Assembly (NCBI GenBank): GCA_035248725.1
Contig: DATFHG010000071.1
Span: 1-58,752 of the forward strand
DNA: 58,752 bases
Source of the DNA: DASPMP01 sp035248725
GTDB taxonomy: Bacteria > Gemmatimonadota > Gemmatimonadetes > Gemmatimonadales > Gemmatimonadaceae
Direction of reading: 5' to 3'
Both the position numbers and the translations under genes were made by a program. Within the stretch, counting starts at the first letter, position 1. Every line of letters begins with the position of its first letter. Below are positions 49,816 to 57,828 of this stretch, one piece after another. A model generated the notes under the pieces. The model did not search any database. It was not told where the DNA came from and worked only from the letters and a program-made list of their open reading frames with translations.

Positions 49816-51561
49816 GTGCCTGACACAGCGCGCTCAACCACTCCGGCGACGGCGTTCGCCACCGATCCCCGGCGAGCCATTCCGCGGCAGATCTGGCTGA
49901 CCAACCGCGCCCGGAACGCCCTGCAACGTCCGACGTTCATCGGTGCCATCAGCATCGCCACCTTCATCACGGCGATCGTGTCGATGGTCGTGGTGCCGCG
50001 CTCGCATCCCGCGCCCGTGATTCGCAGTGCGCCGCGTCCCGACACCTTATCGGTCATCGCCAGTGCAGCGGAGGCCCGCGGGACTATGGTCCACGCGGAT
50101 TCCCTGCTCGCGGCAGCGCGAGCCCGTCTTGCTGCGCTCACGCCCGCGGCGCCGGTTGCGGATTCGGCGGCGACCATCGACACGGTCGCGCGCGACTCGC
50201 TGCAGGCTCGCGTCACCACCCTCGATCGCGCACTGCAGCGCGCCGAGCAGGCACCGTTGCCGGCGTCATACAAAGCCATTGCCGATCTGCCGGAGCTGCG
50301 CGGGGACGCACGCGTGCGCGCGCTCGTGGATTCCCTCGCAGAGATCGAACGGGAACGCGAGGGATTCGGTGCGGTGGGCGGCGTCGACCCGATCTTCGTC
50401 GCGTTGACGACTCGCGCGAACGAGATCGGCCGCGCCATCCAGAGCATCGCCGTGACCCGACAGAACGCGCTGCGTTCGCAGCTCGGCGAAACGCCAACGC
50501 CGGTCGTGCCCACACCGTCGGCGCCGGCAATCGACACGCTCCCCTTTGTAGCGCAGCGCGACTCCGCACGATTGGTGCTGCAGCAGGCGAATGACTCACT
50601 CGCCGCGCGACGAGTGACGTCCGCGGCGCTGGATCGAGAAGAAGCCGCGGCGCGTGAGCGCGCGTCGCAGGTGGCGCCGCCCCTCGCCCTGCTGGCATCC
50701 GCGTTCGTTCTCAGTGCAGCGATCGGATTCGCCGCGGCGTTTTTCGGGGAGTTGCGCCGGCCGCGAGTCGGCGATGCCGCGGAGCTGGAACGGCTCATGG
50801 GCGTTCGTGTGCTGTCGACCGTCGAGATGTGGATGCCGTCGCTCGAGCGCGGCCGCCGTCAGGCTGATCGTGCCGCGCCGACGTACCTCGACCCGGGTGC
50901 GGAGGCGTACCAGCTCGCGTATCTCGGCCTTTCCACCGAGCATCCCAGCCTGCTCACCACCAGCGTTACCGGCGACGATCCTGCGGTTACAGCCGTCGTC
51001 GCATGTAATCTCGCCGCCGTTGCCGCAGACGAAGCCCGCAACACGCTGCTGCTCGATATGGATCCGGCATCGATGGTCGCGTCAGCGCTCGGCGCTCGAT
51101 CCTCGCCCGGCATGCACGAGATCGTGAACGAATCGGTGACGTGGCCGGATGCGACCACGGGCGCACGTGTGGGGCGGGATAAGACCGTCGATCTCGTGCC
51201 CGCCGGCAATGGAGCGTCGTCCGCCGACGCTTTGCGCACACGCATGGCTGCCGATAACGCGAGACTCGCTCGATATTACGACGCCATCTTCGCGGTTCTC
51301 ACGCCCGCGCAGGCCCGTGCGGGACTTCCGTCCGCGCTCGCGTCGCCCGAGATCGTCGTCTGCGTCCGGCCCGGCGCGACCGCCCTGCGGGCGCTTCGGG
51401 AGTTGCTGGACGCTATCCGCGCTGCGGGCGGACGCATCCGCGGCGTCGTGCTCTGGAACGCAGAGCCGCCGGCGATCGCCCGCAACACGCACGCCGGTCG
51501 TACGCGGCGCGAGGACACGGGCGAACGACAGCCGGAATTGGCAGCATCGCAGGCGAGGTGA
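49816..51561 (+). CDS. Wzz/Wzc-like polysaccharide chain protein with P-loop-less ATPase domain
   Basis: The protein has 581 residues from GTG 49816. A transmembrane helix near 44-62 and another near 300-318 bracket a helical periplasmic domain, as in Wzz/BY-kinase proteins. The cytoplasmic part copies the ParA/BY-kinase fold (TTSVTGDDPAVTAVVACNLAAVA, NTLLLDMDPASMV). The Walker A position reads DDPAVTA, not GKST, and the C terminus lacks a Tyr cluster. It is thus likely a non-catalytic chain-length or scaffold protein. No other polysaccharide genes are adjacent. Confidence 0.72.
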   Translation: MPDTARSTTPATAFATDPRRAIPRQIWLTNRARNALQRPTFIGAISIATFITAIVSMVVVPRSHPAPVIRSAPRPDTLSVIASAAEARGTMVHADSLLAAARARLAALTPAAPVADSAATIDTVARDSLQARVTTLDRALQRAEQAPLPASYKAIADLPELRGDARVRALVDSLAEIEREREGFGAVGGVDPIFVALTTRANEIGRAIQSIAVTRQNALRSQLGETPTPVVPTPSAPAIDTLPFVAQRDSARLVLQQANDSLAARRVTSAALDREEAAARERASQVAPPLALLASAFVLSAAIGFAAAFFGELRRPRVGDAAELERLMGVRVLSTVEMWMPSLERGRRQADRAAPTYLDPGAEAYQLAYLGLSTEHPSLLTTSVTGDDPAVTAVVACNLAAVAADEARNTLLLDMDPASMVASALGARSSPGMHEIVNESVTWPDATTGARVGRDKTVDLVPAGNGASSADALRTRMAADNARLARYYDAIFAVLTPAQARAGLPSALASPEIVVCVRPGATALRALRELLDAIRAAGGRIRGVVLWNAEPPAIARNTHAGRTRREDTGERQPELAASQAR

Positions 51562-51598
51562 CCGCGCTGCATCGGGCGAATACCTTTGACGCATCGCC

Positions 51599-52213
51599 AT
51601 GCCGTCGCGCACCCACATCACCGGCTACTCGGACCGCATCAATCACGCGCTTGCATTCGCGGCGAAACATCACGATCAGCAGGTTCGCAAGGGAACGCGA
51701 CTTCCCTACCTGACGCATCCGGCCAACGTCGCGATCATTCTCACGCGATACGGTTGCGACGAAAGCACCGTCGTCGCTGCGATCCTTCACGACGTGATCG
51801 AGGATTGCGTTTCGAAGAACTACACCGCCGAGATGCTCGAGCAGCGCATCGCGAGCAAGTTCGGTGCGGACGTACTGGAGACCGTTCTGTCGGTCACGCA
51901 TCGCAAACACGACGAGGACGGCGAAGAGTTCACCTCGGACGAACGGCGTCAGGACTACCTGCGGCGACTGGAGTCTGCGAGCGAACGAGCCAGGTGGGTG
52001 TGCGCCGCCGACAAGCTGCACAATGCGAACTCGATCCTATCCGACCTCAAACGCACGATCCAGCCGGACAGCGTGTGGGCGCGGTTCAAGGCAGGAAAGG
52101 ACGGCACCATCCGGTGGTACCGGTCGGTGTACGAGCGTCTGCGCGAATTGCGTTTCGATGCACCGATCATGCAGGAGCTCGAGCGAACGGTGCTCGAGCT
52201 GGAGTCGAGCTGA
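51599..52213 (+). CDS. HD-domain phosphohydrolase, SpoT/MESH1-like
   Basis: This 204-residue protein is a single RelA/SpoT-type HD domain. It has ALAFAAKHHDQQVRKGTRLPYLTHP, AAILHDVIED (HD-ED) and CAADKLHN. There is no synthetase, TGS or ACT domain. It resembles small alarmone hydrolases that degrade ppGpp. The substrate is unproven; the metal ligands are complete. It follows the Wzz-like gene by 37 nt and is convergent with ispG. Confidence 0.88.
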   Translation: MPSRTHITGYSDRINHALAFAAKHHDQQVRKGTRLPYLTHPANVAIILTRYGCDESTVVAAILHDVIEDCVSKNYTAEMLEQRIASKFGADVLETVLSVTHRKHDEDGEEFTSDERRQDYLRRLESASERARWVCAADKLHNANSILSDLKRTIQPDSVWARFKAGKDGTIRWYRSVYERLRELRFDAPIMQELERTVLELESS

Positions 52214-52225
52214 CGGCGTCGTCGG

Positions 52226-53473
52226 TCAGTGCGTGACGGCGGTCAGTGGCGGCTCCGCGGAGCCAGCGTATGTGCGCGCCACATACCCCTCCAGAATCTC
52301 GAGGAATTCCTTCACGAGGCCGTCCCCCTTCAGCGTGGTGAGCAGCGCTCCATCCATATAGACGGGTGCCTTGGGCTCTTCGAAGGTCCCCGGAAGCGAG
52401 ATGCCGATGTTTGCATGACGCGACTCGCCGGGTCCGTTCACGACACACCCCATGACGGCCACACGCATCGCTTCCACGCCAGGATGCCGTGCTTTCCATT
52501 CAGGCATGCGCGCGCGGATGTACGACTGGATTTCCTCTGCCATGTGCTGGAAAAACGTGGACGTGGTGCGTCCACAGCCGGGGCACGCGGTCACCTGCGG
52601 CTCGAAGTTCCGCAAGCCGAGCGACTGCAGGATTTGCTGCGCGACCCGGACCTCCTCGGCGCGCTCGGCTCCCGGCCGCGGCGTCAGTGACACGCGAATG
52701 GTATCGCCGATCCCCTGGGCGAGCAGGATGGCCATGGCGCCGGTGCTGGCGACCACCCCTTTGGTGCCCATCCCAGCTTCGGTCAGGCCGAGATGGAGCG
52801 GATAGTCGCAGCGTGACCCGAGCCGCTGGTAGACCTCTACGAGGTCCTGAACATCGGACACCTTTGCGGAAATGATGATGCGGTCGTGACCGAGTCCCAC
52901 GTCCTCGGCGAGCGATGCGGAACGCAGCGCGCTGGCCAGCATGGCTTCGATGTACACGTCCTTCGCGTCGCGCGGCACCGTGGCCGCCGCGTTCGCGTTC
53001 ATCATGTCGGTGAGGAGGTCCTGGTCGAGAGATCCCCAGTTCACGCCGATGCGCACCGGCTTGCCGTGGTCCGCCGCCACATGGACGATCGTTCGAAAAT
53101 TCTCATCGCGTCGCTTGCCGCCGACGTTGCCGGGATTGATGCGGTATTTCTCGAGCGCGGCGGCGCAATCAGGGAACTTCGTGAGCAGCAGATGCCCGTT
53201 GTAGTGGAAATCGCCGACGATCGGGACGGGCGGCCCGCTGTCGCGCACGCGCTGAACGATTTCCGGTACCGCCGCCGCCGCCTCTTCATTGTTCACCGTG
53301 ATGCGGACGATCTGCGAGCCCGCTGCCGCGAGCGCGCGAACCTGATCGGCGGTTGCCAGCGCGTCGGCGGTGTCGGTGTTCGTCATCGACTGCACCACGA
53401 TCGGGAACGCGGAGCCGATAGGCACCGCGCCCACCCACGTCGTGACTGTTTCTCGTCTGGCAGCGAACGTCAT
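52226..53473 (-). CDS. ispG: 4-hydroxy-3-methylbut-2-enyl diphosphate synthase (flavodoxin)
   Basis: The protein has 415 residues from ATG 53473. It has the TIM-barrel part (VPIGSAFPIVVQSMTNTDT, KYRINPGNVG, IRIGVNWGS-type motif). The C-terminal 4Fe-4S domain follows, with CPGCGRT and later MGCVVNGPGES supplying the cysteines. It is the penultimate enzyme of the MEP isoprenoid pathway. It is a single gene, divergent from a small membrane-protein gene. Confidence 0.96.
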   Translation of the reverse strand: MTFAARRETVTTWVGAVPIGSAFPIVVQSMTNTDTADALATADQVRALAAAGSQIVRITVNNEEAAAAVPEIVQRVRDSGPPVPIVGDFHYNGHLLLTKFPDCAAALEKYRINPGNVGGKRRDENFRTIVHVAADHGKPVRIGVNWGSLDQDLLTDMMNANAAATVPRDAKDVYIEAMLASALRSASLAEDVGLGHDRIIISAKVSDVQDLVEVYQRLGSRCDYPLHLGLTEAGMGTKGVVASTGAMAILLAQGIGDTIRVSLTPRPGAERAEEVRVAQQILQSLGLRNFEPQVTACPGCGRTTSTFFQHMAEEIQSYIRARMPEWKARHPGVEAMRVAVMGCVVNGPGESRHANIGISLPGTFEEPKAPVYMDGALLTTLKGDGLVKEFLEILEGYVARTYAGSAEPPLTAVTH

Positions 53474-53545
53474 GAGTGCATGCAAGATACCGGGTATCGC
53501 CACCTCGACGTAGTTTGGAACGCCCCCTCCCCCCTCCCCGCACCG

Positions 53546-53992
53546 ATGAGCGATCACATCAAAGAACCGCCGGAGCCCGGCATCATCGACACGCCCTCAC
53601 CGCCACCGCGCCGCCGCCGGTGGCTCAAGTGGTCGCTGATCGCGTTCGCGGCGCTGATCGCGGTTCCGGCACTCATCATCGCGCTCTGGGGGTGGATCAC
53701 GCTGTCGTACACCTATTCGAGTGGCGATCGCACGGGGTACGTGCAGAAGTTCTCGCACAAGGGATGGGTGTGTAAGACGTGGGAGGGAGAGCTCGCGATG
53801 GTCACCGTCCCCGGCCAGCCACAGGAGAAGTGGGATTTTTCCGTCCGCGATGATTCGATCGCGGCGCTCATTCGCCAAAGCATGGGCAACAAGGTCGCAC
53901 TCATCTACGACGAGCATCATGGCGTACCGTCGAGCTGCTTCGGCGACACGCAGTACTTCGTTACCGGCGTTCGGCCCGTCCATGAGCCGTGA
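53546..53992 (+). CDS. Membrane-anchored protein of unknown function
   Basis: The protein has 148 residues from ATG 53546. A Pro-rich cytoplasmic N terminus (about 1-25) precedes one transmembrane helix (about 28-52), then an outward domain. That domain has a YSSGDRTGYVQKFSHKGWVC start, two cysteines (the second in SSCFGDT), and WDFSVRD. The two cysteines could form a disulfide. Similar proteins occur in Bacteroidota and Gemmatimonadota without a known role. It starts 73 bp from ispG, divergently. Confidence 0.6.
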   Translation: MSDHIKEPPEPGIIDTPSPPPRRRRWLKWSLIAFAALIAVPALIIALWGWITLSYTYSSGDRTGYVQKFSHKGWVCKTWEGELAMVTVPGQPQEKWDFSVRDDSIAALIRQSMGNKVALIYDEHHGVPSSCFGDTQYFVTGVRPVHEP

Positions 53993-53998
53993 GCACCA

Positions 53999-54027
53999 TT
54001 GACCGAGTTGCAGTGCACCAATAGTTT
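53999..54027 (+). promoter_or_regulatory. Candidate promoter of the second cold-shock gene
   Basis: TTGACC and TAGTTT are separated by 17 nt. The leader would be about 90 nt, including AGGAGC just before the ATG, similar in length to the leader of the first cold-shock gene. Confidence 0.45.
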
Positions 54028-54123
54028 CGCAGCGCGTTTTCCACGCGAGCGCGGTGTTCGCGTGCGTTCACAGGAGCAGAGGCATCAGCTTGATGCACCG
54101 CTCGGTACTCATCAGGAGCAGGT

Positions 54124-54336
54124 ATGCGCACCACGGGTAAGGTGAAGTGGTTCAACGACGCGAAGGGTTTCGGGTTCATCACCCCTGACAGTGGCGACAG
54201 AGATTGCTTCGTGCATTACAGCGCCATTCAGGGCAACGGCTTCAAGACGCTTGCGGAAGGCGAGGCTGTCGAGTTCGACCTCGTGCAGGGCGCCAAGGGT
54301 CCCGCTGCGGAAAACGTCGCGCGTACGGCTCGCTGA
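54124..54336 (+). CDS. Cold-shock domain protein (second copy)
   Basis: This 70-residue single cold-shock domain has GKVKWFNDAKGFGFITP (RNP1 KGFGFI) and CFVHYSAI (RNP2). It differs from the first copy mainly in the C-terminal half. It is preceded by a leader of about 90 nt and followed by a strong terminator, so it is monocistronic like the first. Confidence 0.95.
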   Translation: MRTTGKVKWFNDAKGFGFITPDSGDRDCFVHYSAIQGNGFKTLAEGEAVEFDLVQGAKGPAAENVARTAR

Positions 54337-54357
54337 TTCGAGTCGCGATTCTCACAG

Positions 54358-54384
54358 GCGCCGAGTGAAAGCTCGGCGCTTTTT
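54358..54384 (+). terminator. Rho-independent terminator after the second cold-shock gene
   Basis: An 8-bp perfect stem (GCGCCGAG / CTCGGCGC) with a 6-nt loop is followed by five Ts, C, A and four more Ts. It lies immediately before the 3' end of the convergent gene at 54390. Confidence 0.88.
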
Positions 54385-54389
54385 CATTT

Positions 54390-54785
54390 TCAGGGAGACG
54401 AGTTGCGCAGCGGACGTCCTCGCCGCACGTGCGTCGATGACTCCATTGCCAGGACGATGCGGTTATGCAGCCCATGTCGAACGCGATCGAATTCGATCAT
54501 CAGCTCGACGCCATCTGCGATTGCGATGCACGTGGACCCATCCGCGGCGTCTGCGAACATGCCGATGACAATACGAGTTGCCTGGACGAGCGGAACGCGA
54601 AGCCGGCGATTGAGCAACCGCGTCAGCTCGATGCACAGTAGACCGTCCTCAGAAATGCGCCGCGAGATTCCCTGCCGGCCTTGTTCGACTCCCGGAAGCC
54701 GGTAACGCGAGAGCAGGTTATCGATCCACTTGACGGACGCATGCGTCACAAGTGCCGCAGTTCTAACGTCATACCATCTTGGCAT
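54390..54785 (-). CDS. Small predicted DNA-binding protein (MerR-like helix-turn-helix, unclear)
   Basis: The protein has 131 residues from ATG 54785, with GAGG 8 nt upstream. The N terminus (YDVRTAALVTHASVKWIDNLL, then GRQGISRRISEDGLLCIELTR) reads like a MerR-type winged helix in which the recognition part is followed by a RRISEDG wing. The C-terminal 60 residues form a helical domain ending RRGRPLRN. No named family can be assigned. An inverted repeat overlaps its ribosome site, which suggests self-regulation. Confidence 0.5.
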   Translation of the reverse strand: MPRWYDVRTAALVTHASVKWIDNLLSRYRLPGVEQGRQGISRRISEDGLLCIELTRLLNRRLRVPLVQATRIVIGMFADAADGSTCIAIADGVELMIEFDRVRHGLHNRIVLAMESSTHVRRGRPLRNSSP

Positions 54786-54791
54786 TAATGA

Positions 54792-54807
54792 TCCTCAAAT
54801 ATGAGGA
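54792..54807. promoter_or_regulatory. Inverted repeat over the ribosome site of the 54785 gene
   Basis: TCCTCA and TGAGGA flank AATA, a perfect 6-bp repeat. On the minus strand it contains the GAGG ribosome site. A bound regulator, perhaps the gene's own product, or a hairpin would block translation. The remaining gap up to 55012 is AT-rich near 54808-54870 and shows no gene. Confidence 0.45.
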
Positions 54808-55012
54808 ATAAAATCGCCTTGGCGTATGCAGGAGAGTAATTATCCTCGCCAGCAAGGGTAATAATTCGAATCGGCCACGCTACTGTCAACGGTCGGATCG
54901 CCGCCTTGGCTGTCCGGATATGGATCTGGTTGCCAAAAGTTCGGCCGATTGTCTACTGAGCGACGTACGCACCGTCAGCTGTCCTGCCTCGAACTCATTT
55001 CGGAGGAACACC

Positions 55013-55537
55013 ATGCGCTTGATGTCCCGCGCCGCGCTCGTGCTGGCGGCGTCTCTCGTTGCCGCTTCCGCTGCCTACGCGCAAACGTCATTTAGTGTCG
55101 CTGCTGGCGCGACGTTGCCGATCGGCGACGCCGCGGATGGAATGAACATGGGTTACAACCTCACCGCAGGGCTCGGCATCAAGCCGCCGCTCGCTCCTGT
55201 TGGTGCGCGCATCGAGGGGATGTGGAGTCAGTTGCCGTTCAAGGGCATTCTCGATGGCAATAACGCCCGCGTGCTTGCGGGTACTGTGAACGCGGTCGTC
55301 TCGGGCCCCCTCATGCCAATCCCGATGGGATATCTCATCGGCGGTCTCGGCCTGTACAACATGGGATCGGACATCGACGGCGCAGGTTCATCGACCAAAT
55401 TCGGGTTCAACATCGGCGCAGGGTTGAACATCCCCTTGACCGGTTTCGGAACGTTCATCGAAGCGCGCCTGCACTACATCACCACCGAAGGCAGCTCCAC
55501 GATGCTGGTGCCGATCAATTTCGGCGTGAAGTTCTAA
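55013..55537 (+). CDS. Outer-membrane beta-barrel-like protein
   Basis: The protein has 174 residues from ATG 55013, with CGGAGGA upstream. A signal peptide is cut after AYA (about residue 24). The mature part alternates Gly/aromatic strands (SFSVAAGATLPIGDA, MGYNLTAGLGIKPP, FIEARLHYITTEG) and ends in Phe (FGVKF), the usual barrel-assembly C terminus. Size suggests an 8-stranded OmpA/OprG-like barrel. Function is unknown. Confidence 0.75.
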   Translation: MRLMSRAALVLAASLVAASAAYAQTSFSVAAGATLPIGDAADGMNMGYNLTAGLGIKPPLAPVGARIEGMWSQLPFKGILDGNNARVLAGTVNAVVSGPLMPIPMGYLIGGLGLYNMGSDIDGAGSSTKFGFNIGAGLNIPLTGFGTFIEARLHYITTEGSSTMLVPINFGVKF

Positions 55538-55560
55538 ACACACGCACGCAGGACCGAAAA

Positions 55561-55590
55561 GGCCGCGCGAAACGCGCGGCCTTTTTTTTT
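55561..55590 (+). terminator. Rho-independent terminator after the barrel protein gene
   Basis: A 9-bp GC-only stem (GGCCGCGCG / CGCGCGGCC) with a 3-nt loop is followed by nine Ts. It is one of the strongest terminators in the window. Confidence 0.92.
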
Positions 55591-55637
55591 GCGCTTGACG
55601 GCGGCGATCGACGAATGCTACTTGGAGTAATCTCCAT

Positions 55638-55647
55638 TTGTATACAA
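55638..55647. promoter_or_regulatory. Palindrome TTGTATACAA upstream of the 55667 gene
   Basis: A perfect 10-bp palindrome lies 20 nt before the ATG, just after a GGAG-TAAT-CTCC repeat. It may be an operator or a leader hairpin. Confidence 0.35.
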
Positions 55648-55666
55648 GATTCGGGAGGTCGAAAAC

Positions 55667-56380
55667 ATGTCGCGCTCTTCGCTGCTCGTCGCTTCCCTGC
55701 TCGCGCTCGCGGCGGCCTCCAGGGCCACCGCCCAATCGTCGGGGGACATGGCCGGCCGATGGTCGTTCGACATTGGCGCGCAATTCGCCGCACCGGTTGG
55801 CGAGTTCGCAACGCAAATCGATCGTGCATGGGGCGTGGGCGGCACGGCCCGATATCATCTGCGCCACCTCGCCGCCCTCGGCATGCGCATCGATGGCGCG
55901 GCGCTCAACTACGGCAACGAGCGCAAACGCGTGCCGTTCAGCTCGACCATCAATCGCGTGCTCGTGGACATGAACACGTCCAACAACATCGCGCTCCTTA
56001 CGGCGGGACCGGAGCTCATGGCGCCGAGTGGTCCGCTGCGGCCATACGCCTTCGGACTGGCCGGCGTGTCGTACTTCTTCACGGAGTCATCCGTGGGCGA
56101 TGACAACAACGGCGGGAGCATCGCGCGGTCGACGAATTACCACGATGCGGGCATCGCGACCGTCGCCGGCGGCGGGGTTCAGTTTCCGCTGGCGATTCGC
56201 ACCGCAAGGCTCGCGATCGACGTCGGCGCGCGATATGTCCACAACGGCACGCGGAATTATCTGCGTCGCGGCGACATCGTCGACCAGCCTGATGGCTCTC
56301 TGCTGCTCACACCGCGGCGGTCGCCAGCCGATTTCTGGCAGTATCAGCTGGCCCTGTCGATTACGCCCCGGACGCGATAG
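55667..56380 (+). CDS. Outer-membrane protein with beta-barrel pattern
   Basis: The protein has 237 residues from ATG 55667. It has a signal peptide (about 1-22, ATAQ cut). Repeated amphipathic strands follow (WSFDIGAQFAAPVGEF, RYHLRHLAALGMRIDGAAL, RPYAFGLAGVSYFF, RLAIDVGARYVHNG), and the end is QYQLALSITPRTR. This is the OMP beta-brl pattern common in Bacteroidota and Gemmatimonadota. It ends 42 bp before the convergent argH end. Function is unknown. Confidence 0.72.
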   Translation: MSRSSLLVASLLALAAASRATAQSSGDMAGRWSFDIGAQFAAPVGEFATQIDRAWGVGGTARYHLRHLAALGMRIDGAALNYGNERKRVPFSSTINRVLVDMNTSNNIALLTAGPELMAPSGPLRPYAFGLAGVSYFFTESSVGDDNNGGSIARSTNYHDAGIATVAGGGVQFPLAIRTARLAIDVGARYVHNGTRNYLRRGDIVDQPDGSLLLTPRRSPADFWQYQLALSITPRTR

Positions 56381-56421
56381 GGACACTCAACCTTCGCCGC
56401 CCGCGCGCTCCTGCGGTTTCG

Positions 56422-57828
56422 CTATATGCGGATGGCGTGGCGGGCGGCGTCGAGCTGGGCCTTCACGGCACGGGGGCCGGTGCCACCTTCGACCTCACGT
56501 TGCTCCAGCGAATGCGTGGCACCCAGTGCGTCGGCAACATCGTCGCCGAACAGCGAATGCGCGTCCACGAACGCACTGCGCGGGAGCTGGTGCAGCTCGC
56601 ACTTCGCCGTTTCGCTGCGGCGGATGAGTCCACCCACCGCGGCGTGAGCCTCCCGGAACGTCGCGCCGCGACGCACGAGATAGTCCGCGAGATCGGTGGC
56701 CATCATGGCGCTCGACACCGCCGCCGCCATTCGATCGGCACGGAAGGACGACTCGGCGACCGCGCCTCCGAACGCGGGCAACACCAAAAGGAGCGTGTCG
56801 ACGGCGTCGAATAACGCGCGCTTGTCGTCCTGGAGGTCCTTGTTGTAGCTCGACGGCAACCCCTTGATCGTGGCGAGCAGCGTGACGTGATCTCCGAGCA
56901 AACGCGCCGCGGACCCGCGCGCCAGCTCCAGCGCATCTGGATTGCGCTTCTGCGGCATCATGCTCGACCCGGACGTGAACGTATCGCCGAATTGCACGAA
57001 CCCGAACTCGCTGGATCCGTAGATGATCAGATCTTCCGCAAAACGGGATAAATGAGCGCCGATCAACGCGCAGCTGAAGAGCAGCTCCGCCACGAAATCC
57101 CGATCGCTCACCGCATCGATCGAGTTCTGTGTGACGGTCTCGAAGCCCAATGTTCCTTGAAGTAGCGTGCGAGAGATCGGATACGCGCAACCGGCCACGG
57201 CGCCTGAGCCGAGCGGCAATGCGGCCGCCGCATGATACGCGGAGCGCAAACGCTGGCGATCACGATCGAGCGGCCAGAAGTGCGCAAGCAGCCAATGCGC
57301 TGCGGACACGGGGATCGCGCGCTGCAAGTGTGTGTAGCCGGGCATGACGACTTCGGTCAACTCGGCCGCTCGGTCCACGATGAGCTGCTGCAGTTGGCGC
57401 ACCGCCGCGTCGATGCGATGCGCCGCGTCCATCGACCATAGCCTGGTTGCCGTCGACACCTGGTCGTTGCGACTGCGGCCCGTGTGCAGCTTGGACGCGA
57501 CGTCCCCGATCTCGAGGTGCAGCAGTCGATCGATCATGGTATGGACGTCTTCGTCGCCCGCTGCCGGTCGCTCACCTTCCTCGAGTCGCTCGGCGACCGC
57601 GTCGAGTCCGTTTTCGATCGTCTTGCTTTCCTCGAGCGTCAGCACGCCGGCGCCCCAGAGCGCAACGGCCCAGGCTTTCGACGCCTGGATGTCATAGGGC
57701 CACAGCCGGAAGTCGACGCCGATGGAGTTATTCAGTGCGTCGAATTCCGGTGCCGGGCCTTCGCCGAAGCGCCCGCCCCACAGCTTGTGAGCCTTCGCCG
57801 AAGCGGTAGAGAGCGCCGCCGTGGTCAT
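56422..57828 (-). CDS. argH: Argininosuccinate lyase
   Basis: The 468-residue protein carries the fumarase/aspartase-superfamily signature GSSMMPQKRNPD (near 283), with the catalytic Ser loop. It also has KLWGGRF at the N terminus, HTGRSRNDQV and GYTHLQRAIP. It splits argininosuccinate into arginine and fumarate. Its ATG overlaps the argG stop by 4 nt (ATGA), so the two last arginine steps are co-translated. Confidence 0.97.
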   Translation of the reverse strand: MTTAALSTASAKAHKLWGGRFGEGPAPEFDALNNSIGVDFRLWPYDIQASKAWAVALWGAGVLTLEESKTIENGLDAVAERLEEGERPAAGDEDVHTMIDRLLHLEIGDVASKLHTGRSRNDQVSTATRLWSMDAAHRIDAAVRQLQQLIVDRAAELTEVVMPGYTHLQRAIPVSAAHWLLAHFWPLDRDRQRLRSAYHAAAALPLGSGAVAGCAYPISRTLLQGTLGFETVTQNSIDAVSDRDFVAELLFSCALIGAHLSRFAEDLIIYGSSEFGFVQFGDTFTSGSSMMPQKRNPDALELARGSAARLLGDHVTLLATIKGLPSSYNKDLQDDKRALFDAVDTLLLVLPAFGGAVAESSFRADRMAAAVSSAMMATDLADYLVRRGATFREAHAAVGGLIRRSETAKCELHQLPRSAFVDAHSLFGDDVADALGATHSLEQREVEGGTGPRAVKAQLDAARHAIRI

